Source: Sorangium cellulosum (GTDB lineage: Bacteria; Myxococcota_A; Polyangia; Polyangiales; Polyangiaceae). Taken from it: a stretch of DNA of 64,000 nucleotides. The position numbers and the translations under genes are program-made. Below, piece by piece: positions 55,547 to 64,000 of the stretch; position 1 is the stretch's first letter, and every line of letters begins with the position of its first letter. The notes beneath the pieces were generated by a model that was not told where the DNA came from, made no database searches, and saw only the letters and a list, made by a program, of their open reading frames with translations. The DNA lies in assembly GCF_002950945.1 (NCBI RefSeq), contig NZ_CP012673.1, positions 7,206,501 to 7,270,500 on the forward strand, read 5' to 3'.

Positions 55547-56512
55547 TCAGGCGCCCGCGAGCGTGACCGCGGCGTCCGGGCCGAGCGCCAGCACCCGCGC
55601 GGCGCCGCCGAGGATGGCGGGCTCGTTGCGCCGGCCGTGGCCGATCGGCAGCCCTGCGACGACGGGGACGCCGAGCGGGAGCAGCCGGTCGCGGAGCACG
55701 TCGTCCACCGTGATGCCGTCCGGCCCCGGGTTGCACTCGTCGAAGCCGCCGAGGACCACGGCGGCGGCCGGGGCGAGGTGGCCGCCGACCTCCAGCGTGG
55801 CGAGCATGCGATCGATGCGGTACGGGCGCTCGGTGACGTCCTCGAGCAGGAGGACACATCCTTCCGGCACCTGGAGGCGCCCGGCCGCGGCGCAGGCGTG
55901 GAGCAGGCTCAGGTTGCCGCCGAACAGCGGCCCCTCGGCGGCGCCGGCGCGCAGCGTGGTCAGGCCGCCGAAGCGGCGCTCGCCGAGCGGGTCCTCGAGG
56001 GTGCGGAGCAGCGCGGCGCGCGCATGGGCGTCGGCGCGCCCGAGCGCGGCGACGTGGGCGCCGTGCAGCGAGGCGACGCCCACGCGCGCGGCCTCGACGT
56101 GGAGGGCGGTGACGTCCGAGAAGCCGACGATCCAGCGAGGTCGGTCGGCCAGGGCGCGCCAGTCGATCCGGTGCACGAACCGGTTCGCGCCGTAGCCGCC
56201 CCGGGCCGCGAAGACGGCGCGCACGTCGGGGTGCTCCAGCGCACGGACGAGCTCGTCCCGGCGCCGCGCGTCGCTGCCCGCGAGGTAGCCGGCCCGTGCG
56301 AACAGCCCGCGGCTCGACGCGGCGGAGAGCGAGACATCCCCGCGCTGGCGGGTGTCGCCGGCGAGCGGGGGGCCACCGCCGGTGTCGAAGAGCACGCGGT
56401 AGCGCTGGGCGAGCCAGCCGAGGCCGACCCACGCGAGGGTGGGCTCGAACGGGCTGGAGGGGGCGATCACGGCGACCGTGTCGCCAGGTCGGAGCGCAGG
56501 GGGGAGGATCAG
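55547..56512 (-). CDS. LD-carboxypeptidase (S66 family)
   Basis: A serine peptidase that removes D-Ala from cytoplasmic tetrapeptide in peptidoglycan recycling; some members cleave microcin-type compounds. The conserved N-terminus LRPGDTVAVIAPSSPFE is only obtained if translation begins at the CTG at 56512; the first GTG in frame (56470) would cut it. From there the product is 321 residues. The Ser nucleophile is in VGFSDVTALH near 134, and the Glu/His partners are LLLEDV near 230 and GLPIGHGR near 298. It is convergent with the acyltransferase. Confidence 0.85.
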   Translation of the reverse strand: MILPPALRPGDTVAVIAPSSPFEPTLAWVGLGWLAQRYRVLFDTGGGPPLAGDTRQRGDVSLSAASSRGLFARAGYLAGSDARRRDELVRALEHPDVRAVFAARGGYGANRFVHRIDWRALADRPRWIVGFSDVTALHVEAARVGVASLHGAHVAALGRADAHARAALLRTLEDPLGERRFGGLTTLRAGAAEGPLFGGNLSLLHACAAAGRLQVPEGCVLLLEDVTERPYRIDRMLATLEVGGHLAPAAAVVLGGFDECNPGPDGITVDDVLRDRLLPLGVPVVAGLPIGHGRRNEPAILGGAARVLALGPDAAVTLAGA

Positions 56513-56593
56513 AGGGGCCGGCTCTCAGGTGCTAGAGCGACAAACGGGTTGAACCCGCCTGAAACGAGCAGAATTCGACCCGCCAAGCCGTCG

Positions 56594-56628
56594 AGGACGC
56601 CAAGGCATCATCTTCTTCTTGGCGTCCT
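56594..56628. terminator. 11-bp stem-loop and AAG/GCC direct repeat after the large TPR gene
   Basis: AGGACGCCAAG (56594-56604) pairs with CTTGGCGTCCT (56618-56628), followed by TTGGCG repeats to about 56650. On the minus strand this reads AAGNACGCC units (Ala-Lys-Asn-Ala-Lys-type spurious peptide), a dispersed element known in many high-GC and cyanobacterial genomes. It sits downstream of the TPR gene stop. Confidence 0.6.
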
Positions 56629-56684
56629 TGGCGTTCTTGGCGCCTTGGCGGTTCATTTCTCGCTCGATCAGCGGGGTCGGTGTT

Positions 56685-59600
56685 CTAGGGAGCCCCCGGC
56701 TCGTCGTCGACGAACTCCACATCTGCCACGTCGTCGTCGACATCGACCTCGTCGGAAGCAGGCGGGGGCACGGGAGAGGCAACCAGAGGCGGGGGCACGG
56801 CTGCCGCGGGCGGGTATGCCGGCGCTTCCGCCGCGTAGGCCGGCGCCTCGGCCGCGTAGGCCGGCGCCTCGGCCGCGTAGGCCGGCGCTTCCGTCGCGTA
56901 GGCCGGCGCTTCCGCCGCGTAGGCCGGCGCCTCGGCCGCATAGGCCGGCGCCTCGGCCGCATAGGCCGGCGCCTCGGCCACGTAGGCCGGCGCCTCGGCC
57001 ACGTAGGCCGGCGCTTCCGCCGCGTAGGCCGGCGCCTCGGCCACGTAGGCCGGCGCCTCGGCCACGTAGGCCGGCGCCTCGGCCGGGGGCACGCTGGAGA
57101 ACACCGCCGGCGCAGCGTGATCCGCCAGCGCCGGGTGGCTCGCCTGCCAGCCCGGCGGCGCCATGTCGGCGGCACCACGGCTCGGCTCAGCCTCGGCGGC
57201 GACCGGCGCGCCTTCGGGCGCCTCGGCCGGCGGCTCCGGCTCAACCTGCGGCGCCGGTGATCCGGAGAGCTCGGCGAGCTCCGGCAGCACCTGGGCGCCG
57301 GCGAACACCGCGGCGCCAGCGTGGCCGTTGCTCAACGCACCGGCCGCGGGAGCCCTCGGCACGCCGGTATCGACGGCGGGCGTCCGCGGCACCGGCGGCG
57401 GCTCCGTCATCGGGCGGCTCGGCGGCCTGCTGGACATCACGGGCGGCGGCGGGGCTCGCCGGAGATTCCCGGTCTTCGCCCGCTCGAGCCCCGCGGTCGC
57501 GTCGGGGTCGCCCGCCTTCATGCGGAGGACGCGACGCCAGGCGTCGGCCGCCTCCCGCGCGTCGCCGATCTCCTCCTCCAGGAGGCGCGCCACCTTGCGG
57601 GCGAGCTCCGCCCGCTGCGCCGGATCGCGGCCGCGGAGGATCTGGTCCTCGTACAGCTGGATCATGCCGCGGTGATCGCCGAGCTCCTGGAGGAGCCCCG
57701 ACAGGTCGTTCATCACGTCCTGATCCGAGGGCGAGAGATCGTGCAGCTTCTTCAGATCCGCCGCGGCGCCCTGCCGGTCGGCGAGCACGTCGCGCCGCAG
57801 CCTTGCCCGCCGCTGGAGCAGCTTGCGCACGAGCGGACCGTCGAACACCTCGTCGAGCGCGCGGCTCAGCGCCGCGGCGACGCGCGGCATGTCGCCCACC
57901 TCGCGCCCGAGGGCCTCGAGCGCGTCGAGCGAGGCGTCGTCGACCTGCGCGCGCAGGGCGTCGCCGAGCCAGCCGAAGGCGCGATCGACGTCGTGCAGAT
58001 CCTGGTGGGCGATCGCGGCGGCGCGGCGCAGCAGCGTCGTCCGGGTGCGGCCGCCGTCGCGGGATCCCTGGCCGCCGGCCGCGAGCGCCTCGGCGAGGCT
58101 GGTGCGGAGCGCGGTCGACCCGGATCGCTCGTCCCCGTCCCTCGCCACCCGCTCCAGGACGGCGATCGTCTCCTCCTGGACGCCGCCGCCGAGGGCCAGC
58201 TCGAAGAAGCTCCGCGCCCGATCGATGGAGCCTCGCTCGCAGGCCATCTGGGCGGCGCGGGCGAGCGCCGCGAGGCGATCCGACGGCGTGCGGCACCGGC
58301 TCACCTGGCGCTCGTACAGGTCGATGATCTGATCCGGGGCCGGCGAGAGCGCCGCGAGCCGCAGGAGCAGCGGCTCGACCTCGGCGGGCGGCACGCTGCC
58401 GAGCGCGCCCTCCCCGTGCAGGATGGCCTCCTTCGGATCCGCGCCCAGCGCCACCCGAACCTCGGCCTGCCGCACGAGCTCGGCCGCGCGGGCCGGCCCC
58501 GACAGCTCCCGCGCGAGCAGCTCGTGCGCGACGGGGAGGGCCTCGAGATCCCTGAGCTCCACCGCGATCGCCTCGAGCTTCGCCGCGAGGCCGGCGTCGG
58601 CGGTGCGCGAGCGCGCGAGCTCCATCGCCACGCGCAGGGCGTCGCGGCTGCGCCCGACCTCCACGAAGCGCTCGAGGGCGCCGCGCAGCGCGGCGTCGCG
58701 CCCGGCGCGCGCGAGCGACTCGTTCCAGGCGACCAGCTTCGTCGCGACGATCCCCTTCCACCCGCACCGGTCGCCGAGCGCGACGTACGCCTCGCGGCAC
58801 GGCTCGTCGCCCTGATCGGCGAGCCGCTCGAGCAGCGCCAGCGCCTCGTCGCTCTTGCCCAGCTCCCGATCCAGGATCTCGGCCAGGCGGCGGGTCATCG
58901 TCGACGCCTCGTCGTCGTCCCCCTCCACCTCGATCAGGGTCGCCATGAGGCGCGCGACGCGCGGCCAGTCCGAGAGCCGCTCGGCGAGCTGCAGCAGCCG
59001 GGCGACCGCGTCGAGGTCGTCCGGCTCGGCGGCGTGCACGATCTCGAGCACGCGGACGGCGGCGTGCGGGTCGTCGAGCGGCCCCTCGTAGAGGGCCGCG
59101 AGCCGCTGCGCGATCTCGATCTGGTCGGAGCCCGTGACGATCGCGAGCTCGCGCTCGAGCGCGCCGGCGGCCCTCCGCAGGTCGCCGCGCCGCTCCTCGA
59201 GCTCGGCGATCGCCCGGAGCGCGATCCGGTTCTGCGGATCGATGTCCGCCACGACGGCCTCGTAGCGCGCGATCGCCGCCGCGAGGTCGCCGGATCCTTC
59301 CGCCAGCAAGCGCGCCTCGCGCAGGGCGATCGCGATCTTGCCGGGCTCGCTGTCGGTCACCGCGCTGAGCCGCCGGAGGAGCTCCGCGCTCTGCTGGTGT
59401 TCGCCGCGCTCGCCCGCGTCCTCGGCGAGCCACGCGAGCGCCTCGGCGTCATCGCCGTCGGAGAGCAGCAGCGTCAGGGCCTCGCGAATGCCGTCGCGAT
59501 CGCCCAGGTCGCGCAGCTCCCTGGCCGCCGCGCGCCGCGCCGCGACGCGCTGCTCCCTGTCGCCGAGCTTCTCGGCGCGGGCCAGGAGGAAGCGCACGAG

Positions 59601-61958
59601 CTCCCTCGGCCGGCCGGCGCGCCGGTAGAGGTCCTCGATCGCGGGGGCGGCGGCGTCGCTCGCGGGGTCGATCTCGATCGCGCGCTCGAGCGCGTCGATC
59701 GCGCCGTCGACGTCGCCCGCGTTGAGGAGCAGCCCCGCGGCGTCGACGAGGAGCGCCGGGCGCGCCTTGCGCTCGGCGAGCAGCGCCCGTTCGCGGAGCG
59801 CCCTCGCCGCCTCGGCGAGCCGCCCCGCCGCGACGTAGGCCTTCTCCGCAAGCTCCCACAGCTTGGGCTGGCGCAGGAGCTCGGCCGCCTGGGTGTAGGC
59901 GTCGCCCGCGGCGCCCGGCTCCTCGAGGCGCATCCGGAGCTCGCCGAGCTTCTGGAGGAGCGGCCCGCGGGTGAGCTTCTCCTGGACGCGGGAGGTCGCG
60001 TCGGCGATGACCCGCGCCGCGAGATCGAACCGCTCGCCCCGCTCGAAGAGCTTGACGGCGGACTGGATCGCCGCGCTGTCCTCGGGCGACAGGCCCGCGA
60101 CGCGCACCCACGCTTCCGCGGCCGCGATCGGGTCGCGCCGCTTCTGCTCGTGGAGCGAGGCGAGCTGCTTCTCGATCTCGATCTTCTGCGCGGCGTCCGG
60201 CGCCGCCACAGCGTCCTGCTCGAGCAGCGCGGCGAGATCGTCCCACCGGGAACCCCGCTCGAGCAGCCGCCGCAGCGCGGCGCGGGCCTGCTCGTCGCCC
60301 GGGTCGAGCTCGCAGAGCTGCCTCACGGCCTGGACCGCCGTGTCGACGTCGCGCAGCTGCGACTCGCAGAGCTCGGCGACCTCGCGCAGCTGCGCCTTCC
60401 TGGTCTCGGCCGGCGCCGCGGGGACACGCGCGGCCGCGAGCAGGACGTCCCGCAGCTCGGCGAACATCCTCTTCTGGCGGAGGTGCTCGCCCAGCTGTGC
60501 GAGCGCGTCCGGGTTGGCGGGGTCGGCCTTGAGCACCTCGCGCAGCTGGGCGAGCGGCTGCGGCTTGCGCCCCCTGAGGGCCTCGGCCTGGGCCTCGTGG
60601 GAGGGCGGCGACGCCTCGGACGGGGCCGAGCCGCCGGGAGCCTCGGGCCCCGGCGAGGGGCCGGGCGCGCCCTGCGCCGGGCCGGCGCTCGGCGCGGCGA
60701 CGGGCGACGCCGCGGGCGCGAACGCGGCCACCGCGGGCTCGCCGAGCTGCGCCGCGCTCGCGGCGACCGGAGCGGCCGGCGGCGCGCCCGCGGGCGGCGC
60801 TGACGATGGCGTCCGCGCCGAGGCGACGCCCGCGGCTGGCGGCGCTGACGACGGCGTCCGCGCCGAGGCGACGCCCGCTCCAGGCGGCGGCGGCACCGAG
60901 GGCGCCCGCGGCGGCGGCGGCACCGACGCCCTCCGGCGCGCCTCGGCGGCCATGAACCCGTTCGGGTTCGCCTGGAGGTAGGCGAGGTAGCGCGGCCGGA
61001 GCTCGGCCGTGCGGCCGAGCTGCTTGCCGTAGTGATCGGCGAGCTGCATCGCGCGATCGTGCCCTGGCAGCGCGCGCAGCGCGTGCACCGAATACGAGTA
61101 GCCGTACTCCTCGTCGTACATCTCCGCGAGCGCGACGAAGAGCTCCGCGGCCTCCGCGCGCTCCGCCTGCGGCACCGGCTCGCCGGCCTCGATGCGATCG
61201 ACGATGGCGACGCCGAGCGCCTGGATCAGCCCGACGTCGTGCGGCACGAACGCGCGCGCGGTCCGCAAAGTCGCCGTGGAGCCCGCGAGGTCGCCGGCGC
61301 GGCGCCGGATGTCGGCCTCGTCGCGCAGGAGAGCGAGCCTGCGATCCGGATCGTCGATGAGCGCCTGCTCCATGGCGAAGTACGGGATCGCCTCGGCGTA
61401 CTGCTGCTGGGCCTTGAGCATCTCGCGCGCGGCGTAGATGGCGTAGACGTTGTGCGGATCGAGCTCCGCCAGGCGGCGCCAGTTCTCGAGGGCGCGCTCC
61501 GGCCGCGACAGGGGCGGCTCGCTCCACAGCCTGCCGAGCTCCTCGTGCAAGGTCGAGAGCTGCGCGCGCACCTCGGGCTTCTCGAAGAGCAGCGGCGTGA
61601 GCGCCTTGACGAGCCGCTCCAGGAGCGCGACGAGCGCCTTCTGATCGCCCTTGTCCCGGTAGAGCTGCGCGAGCCGCTCCGCCGCCGTGCGCTGCGTCGG
61701 ATCCTTCTCGATGGCGATCATGAGCGTGCGCGCGGCGTGGTGCGCGTCGCCGATCGTGGTCGACCACACGTTCGCCGCCTCGCTGAGCCAGTGAGCGGCG
61801 TACGATGGATCCGCGGTGGAGCTGCCGACCCGCTCGAGCAGCATCGCGTACGATCGCGGGTCCTGCTCCCCGGCGCGGTGCGCGTACGCTAACGCCTCCC
61901 CGTCATGCGGATTGATGACGAGGCGCTGGATGAGCGTTTCCATCTCCCGGGGATCCAT
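56685..61958 (-). CDS. Very large TPR-repeat protein with C-terminal heptapeptide repeats
   Basis: A 1757-residue protein from ATG 61958 (MDPREMETLIQRL). Residues about 1-320 and 470-1480 are packed with TPR-like helix pairs (for example ALENWRRLAELDPHNVYAIYAAREML and AALRRLLERGSRWDDLAALLEQ). A disordered Pro/Ala/Ser linker lies near 340-460. The C-terminal part is a disordered tail with thirteen copies of AEAPAYx and an Asp-rich end (VDVDDDVADVEFVDDE). No signal peptide is evident, so it is likely cytoplasmic. It would be a scaffold for a multi-protein assembly. The Ser/Thr kinase upstream is transcribed in the same direction, 161 bp before it. Confidence 0.8.
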   Translation of the reverse strand: MDPREMETLIQRLVINPHDGEALAYAHRAGEQDPRSYAMLLERVGSSTADPSYAAHWLSEAANVWSTTIGDAHHAARTLMIAIEKDPTQRTAAERLAQLYRDKGDQKALVALLERLVKALTPLLFEKPEVRAQLSTLHEELGRLWSEPPLSRPERALENWRRLAELDPHNVYAIYAAREMLKAQQQYAEAIPYFAMEQALIDDPDRRLALLRDEADIRRRAGDLAGSTATLRTARAFVPHDVGLIQALGVAIVDRIEAGEPVPQAERAEAAELFVALAEMYDEEYGYSYSVHALRALPGHDRAMQLADHYGKQLGRTAELRPRYLAYLQANPNGFMAAEARRRASVPPPPRAPSVPPPPGAGVASARTPSSAPPAAGVASARTPSSAPPAGAPPAAPVAASAAQLGEPAVAAFAPAASPVAAPSAGPAQGAPGPSPGPEAPGGSAPSEASPPSHEAQAEALRGRKPQPLAQLREVLKADPANPDALAQLGEHLRQKRMFAELRDVLLAAARVPAAPAETRKAQLREVAELCESQLRDVDTAVQAVRQLCELDPGDEQARAALRRLLERGSRWDDLAALLEQDAVAAPDAAQKIEIEKQLASLHEQKRRDPIAAAEAWVRVAGLSPEDSAAIQSAVKLFERGERFDLAARVIADATSRVQEKLTRGPLLQKLGELRMRLEEPGAAGDAYTQAAELLRQPKLWELAEKAYVAAGRLAEAARALRERALLAERKARPALLVDAAGLLLNAGDVDGAIDALERAIEIDPASDAAAPAIEDLYRRAGRPRELVRFLLARAEKLGDREQRVAARRAAARELRDLGDRDGIREALTLLLSDGDDAEALAWLAEDAGERGEHQQSAELLRRLSAVTDSEPGKIAIALREARLLAEGSGDLAAAIARYEAVVADIDPQNRIALRAIAELEERRGDLRRAAGALERELAIVTGSDQIEIAQRLAALYEGPLDDPHAAVRVLEIVHAAEPDDLDAVARLLQLAERLSDWPRVARLMATLIEVEGDDDEASTMTRRLAEILDRELGKSDEALALLERLADQGDEPCREAYVALGDRCGWKGIVATKLVAWNESLARAGRDAALRGALERFVEVGRSRDALRVAMELARSRTADAGLAAKLEAIAVELRDLEALPVAHELLARELSGPARAAELVRQAEVRVALGADPKEAILHGEGALGSVPPAEVEPLLLRLAALSPAPDQIIDLYERQVSRCRTPSDRLAALARAAQMACERGSIDRARSFFELALGGGVQEETIAVLERVARDGDERSGSTALRTSLAEALAAGGQGSRDGGRTRTTLLRRAAAIAHQDLHDVDRAFGWLGDALRAQVDDASLDALEALGREVGDMPRVAAALSRALDEVFDGPLVRKLLQRRARLRRDVLADRQGAAADLKKLHDLSPSDQDVMNDLSGLLQELGDHRGMIQLYEDQILRGRDPAQRAELARKVARLLEEEIGDAREAADAWRRVLRMKAGDPDATAGLERAKTGNLRRAPPPPVMSSRPPSRPMTEPPPVPRTPAVDTGVPRAPAAGALSNGHAGAAVFAGAQVLPELAELSGSPAPQVEPEPPAEAPEGAPVAAEAEPSRGAADMAPPGWQASHPALADHAAPAVFSSVPPAEAPAYVAEAPAYVAEAPAYAAEAPAYVAEAPAYVAEAPAYAAEAPAYAAEAPAYAAEAPAYATEAPAYAAEAPAYAAEAPAYAAEAPAYPPAAAVPPPLVASPVPPPASDEVDVDDDVADVEFVDDEPGAP
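56813..57087 (-). repeat. In-frame 21-bp repeat (AEAPAYx)
   Basis: About thirteen 21-bp units such as GTAGGCCGGCGCCTCGGCC (plus-strand view) differ by a few bases at two positions, giving Ala, Val or Thr in the seventh residue. They encode the Ala-Glu-Ala-Pro-Ala-Tyr tail of the TPR protein. Confidence 0.9.
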
Positions 61959-62119
61959 CGGTGCGCGGCGAAGTTACACGTTAGCTTCCGCCCCGTACAG
62001 CGGACTCTCGGCGCGGTTCGCGATCGCCGTCGCCGACTTTCGCGCGGCGCGCCTCGCTGAAGAGCGGGCTCCCGGCGCCCGCATCCCCCGCGCGCAGCGA
62101 CGCTGCGCGCGTGCCGCCG

Positions 62120-63856
62120 TCAGTCGAATTTCACGTACGGCTTGCGCGACACCTTGCGCTTCGGCGGCGGCGCCGAGCGGACGCCGGCGTGCTCTGGTGC
62201 CATGCTGGCCGCGGCCGTCGGGAGCCGCGCGGGCGCGGGCGTCGCGGCGGGCAGCGACGGCGTCACGGCGGGCAGCGGCGGCTCGGCAGACGGCCCCTCC
62301 TCGAACGGCGCCGGCGGCGCGGCGGGCGGCGGCGCGGCGGGCGGCGCCGACATGACGGTGCCGGCGAGCGCCCGCGCTTTGCGCGCCACCCCCTCGTCGG
62401 CCTCGCGCGCGAGGGGGACGGCCGGGCGGCGGAGCTCGCTCACGGCGAACGCCATCCCGATCAGGGACAGGGCGATCGTCCCGGCGGCCAGGAGCGAGGT
62501 GCGCCGCGGCCGCGCGGGGCGCAGCGTGCTCGGCGAGCGCGAGGCGTCCACGCCGTCGCCCACGATCGCGAGGAGCTCGCCCGTGGCCCCCACCTCGGCC
62601 GGCTGGGGTGGGCCGAGGCGCTCGCGGGTGAGGCTCGGCCTCGCCTCGTCGATGGCGCGATCGAGCTCCGCGATGAACTCCTGCGCGCTCCGCGGTCGCT
62701 CCTCGGGCCGCTTGGCCAGCGCGCGCTCGAGGAGCTGCGAGAGCGACGCCGGGATGCCCGCGTCGGGCGCCGCCTCCATCGCCGGCGCGGGGGACGACTT
62801 GATGTGCCTCGCCATCACGACGACGGCGTCGTCGTCGATGAATGGCGGCCGCCCGACCAGCATCTGATAGAGCAGCACGCCGAGCGAGTAGAGATCGCTC
62901 CGCGCGTCGAGAGGTCTGCCTTGCGCCTGCTCCGGCGACATGTACCGCGGTGTCCCGAAGACGGTGCCCGCCTGGGTCTCGAGGGCGTCGACCGGCCTCT
63001 CGCTGTCGGTCATCACCTTCGCGATGCCGAAGTCGAGCACCTTGCAGATCTCCTCGTGCTCCCCTGCAGGCGGCCTCGCCAGGAAGAGGTTGTCCGGCTT
63101 GAGGTCCCGGTGGATGATCCCCTTGTCGTGCGCCTCGGCGAGCGACAGGAGCGCGTGCCTCGCGAAGCGCACGGCGTCGCCGACCCGCAGCCGCCGCACC
63201 CGCTTGAGCCGCTGCCCGAGCGACTCGCCCTCCAGGAGCTCCATCGCGAGGTAGAGCGATCCGCTGCCCCACGCCGCCCCGTCGGGGGAGCTCTGCCCCG
63301 AGCGGTTCCGGCCGAAGGCCACGTCCGTCGAGTCGTCCACGATCTCGCCGAAATCGAAGACCGTGACCGTGTGCGGCGATCGCAGCAGGCTCATCGCGCG
63401 CGCCTCGCGGGTGAACCGCGCCTTGGCGTGCGCGTCGAAGGCCCGGTCCGACCGCAGGATCTTGATCGCCACGTCGCGGCCCATGGCCTCCTGACGCGCG
63501 CGGTACACCGTGCCCATCGAGCCGGCGCCGAGCTTGCCCACGATCACGAACCGCTCCGCGATCGTGATCCCCAGGAACGGGTCCCCCTCGGCCTCGGCGA
63601 GCACCTCGGGGCTCACGAGGGCCAGCCCGTCGTCGGGGCAGCGCGGCAGCCTCGACCCGGCCGGCGGGGCCGGACCGGGCCGGCCCCCGCCCTGGCTGAC
63701 CGGGGGCGGCGGGATGCTGGGCGAGCTCCTCGACTCCAGCGCGATCGCCGTGACGTGGCGACAACGCGGGCATACCAGCGACACGGCCCGGCCGGGCTCG
63801 CCCGGGGAACCCGGTGCGCTGGTCAGGAACTTACCGTCAGCTGTAGGAGCTACCAC
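62120..63856 (-). CDS. Transmembrane Ser/Thr protein kinase with N-terminal Cys-pair segment
   Basis: A 578-residue Hanks-type kinase. The GTG at 63856 is the first good start. It begins with a soluble part including CPRC near 29 and CPDD near 73, a possible zinc ribbon. The kinase domain is about 98-390: GKLGAGSMGTVYRA, VAIKIL, HRDLKPDN near 248, LDFGIAKVM near 273, FGTPRYMSPEQ near 299 and DARSDLYSLGVLLYQM near 318. An insert of about 25 residues (DDSTDVAFGRNRSGQSSPDG) sits between the N-lobe strands. One TM helix near 466-485 (LLAAGTIALSLIGMAFAV) and a Pro/Ala-rich periplasmic tail follow. All catalytic residues are intact. Confidence 0.92.
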   Translation of the reverse strand: MVAPTADGKFLTSAPGSPGEPGRAVSLVCPRCRHVTAIALESRSSPSIPPPPVSQGGGRPGPAPPAGSRLPRCPDDGLALVSPEVLAEAEGDPFLGITIAERFVIVGKLGAGSMGTVYRARQEAMGRDVAIKILRSDRAFDAHAKARFTREARAMSLLRSPHTVTVFDFGEIVDDSTDVAFGRNRSGQSSPDGAAWGSGSLYLAMELLEGESLGQRLKRVRRLRVGDAVRFARHALLSLAEAHDKGIIHRDLKPDNLFLARPPAGEHEEICKVLDFGIAKVMTDSERPVDALETQAGTVFGTPRYMSPEQAQGRPLDARSDLYSLGVLLYQMLVGRPPFIDDDAVVVMARHIKSSPAPAMEAAPDAGIPASLSQLLERALAKRPEERPRSAQEFIAELDRAIDEARPSLTRERLGPPQPAEVGATGELLAIVGDGVDASRSPSTLRPARPRRTSLLAAGTIALSLIGMAFAVSELRRPAVPLAREADEGVARKARALAGTVMSAPPAAPPPAAPPAPFEEGPSAEPPLPAVTPSLPAATPAPARLPTAAASMAPEHAGVRSAPPPKRKVSRKPYVKFD

Positions 63857-63876
63857 CGCGATGGGGGGATCGTCCG

Positions 63877-63993
63877 TTACTTGGGCTCACATCGCAAGGG
63901 CCACGACGGACCCATCACGGGCGGGCGACACCCGAAGCGCGACATGTCGCCGCAGGACGCGTCGCCACAGCAGACATCGCTGCAGAATTTCAT
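63877..63993 (-). CDS. Short Cys-rich open frame, probably the end of a gene running off the window
   Basis: From the ATG at 63993 the frame codes for 38 residues with six Cys (MKFCSDVCCGDASCGDMSRF then GC..RC). The codon third positions are about 80% G/C, as in real genes here. The frame is open to the window edge 7 bp upstream, so it may be the C-terminus of a secreted Cys-rich protein rather than a complete gene. It ends 20 bp before the kinase start. No family is recognised. Confidence 0.4.
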   Translation of the reverse strand: MKFCSDVCCGDASCGDMSRFGCRPPVMGPSWPLRCEPK

Positions 63994-64000
63994 GGTGCCT

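Overview
The window is very GC-rich chromosomal DNA with strong GC bias at third codon positions, so long open frames appear antisense to almost every real gene. The gene content points to a large-genome myxobacterium of the Sorangium/Polyangium type. The signs are eukaryote-like Ser/Thr kinases, a matrixin protease with a MYXO-CTERM-like tail, many lipoproteins with low-complexity linkers, a twitching-type ATPase, and many heptad- or decamer-like DNA repeats. This assignment is an inference from gene style, not a database match. I see no tRNA, rRNA, CRISPR array, intact transposase or prophage, so the stretch is mostly core chromosome with decorated intergenic regions.

Layout. 0-4 kb: a small gene pair resembling an AbiEii-type nucleotidyltransferase module, probably decayed; hisC overlapped by a TPR lipoprotein; a cupredoxin-like lipoprotein. 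4.2-13.2 kb: a tightly overlapped complex I gene set in the order nuoE-F-J-K-L-M-N (minus strand), ending in a long palindrome. 14-18.8 kb: a zinc-ribbon/Gly-Tyr-repeat membrane protein, a DUF2752 protein, a hemerythrin-like protein, a Ser/Thr kinase with altered HRD/DFG motifs and a DEDDh exonuclease. 18.9-24.7 kb: a membrane-embedded spermidine-synthase-like protein, a secreted putative metalloprotease and an AAA ATPase, then a 6 x 21 bp array. 25-29.6 kb: ileS with a large insertion, and a Uma2-type nuclease fold. 29.6-34.6 kb: thiE and thiG flanking two glycosyltransferases and a small exported protein. 34.8-39.5 kb: a secreted protein overlapping a matrixin protease, RNase D and a MscS-type channel. 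39.6-44 kb: bioB, a PilT-like ATPase lacking the usual Walker B glutamate, a lipoprotein and thiC. 44-51.2 kb: an energy-coupled uptake locus, tonB-exbB-exbD-exbD diverging from a TonB-dependent receptor plus a surface lipoprotein. 51.4-56.5 kb: a coiled-coil membrane protein, a methyltransferase, an SDR protein, an acyltransferase and an S66 peptidase. 56.7-64 kb: a 1757-residue TPR protein, a transmembrane Ser/Thr kinase and, at the edge, a Cys-rich fragment.

How the genes work together. The Nuo subunits would build the NADH module (E, F) and most of the membrane arm (J-N) of complex I, but G, H, I and A-D must lie elsewhere. ThiE, ThiG and ThiC are three steps of thiamine synthesis spread over 14 kb without a recognisable THI-box. 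The TonB/ExbB/ExbD set can energise the adjacent receptor, whose ligand is unknown. Several exported proteins and two kinases fit the predatory or social life of this group, but no specific pathway is shown by the sequence.
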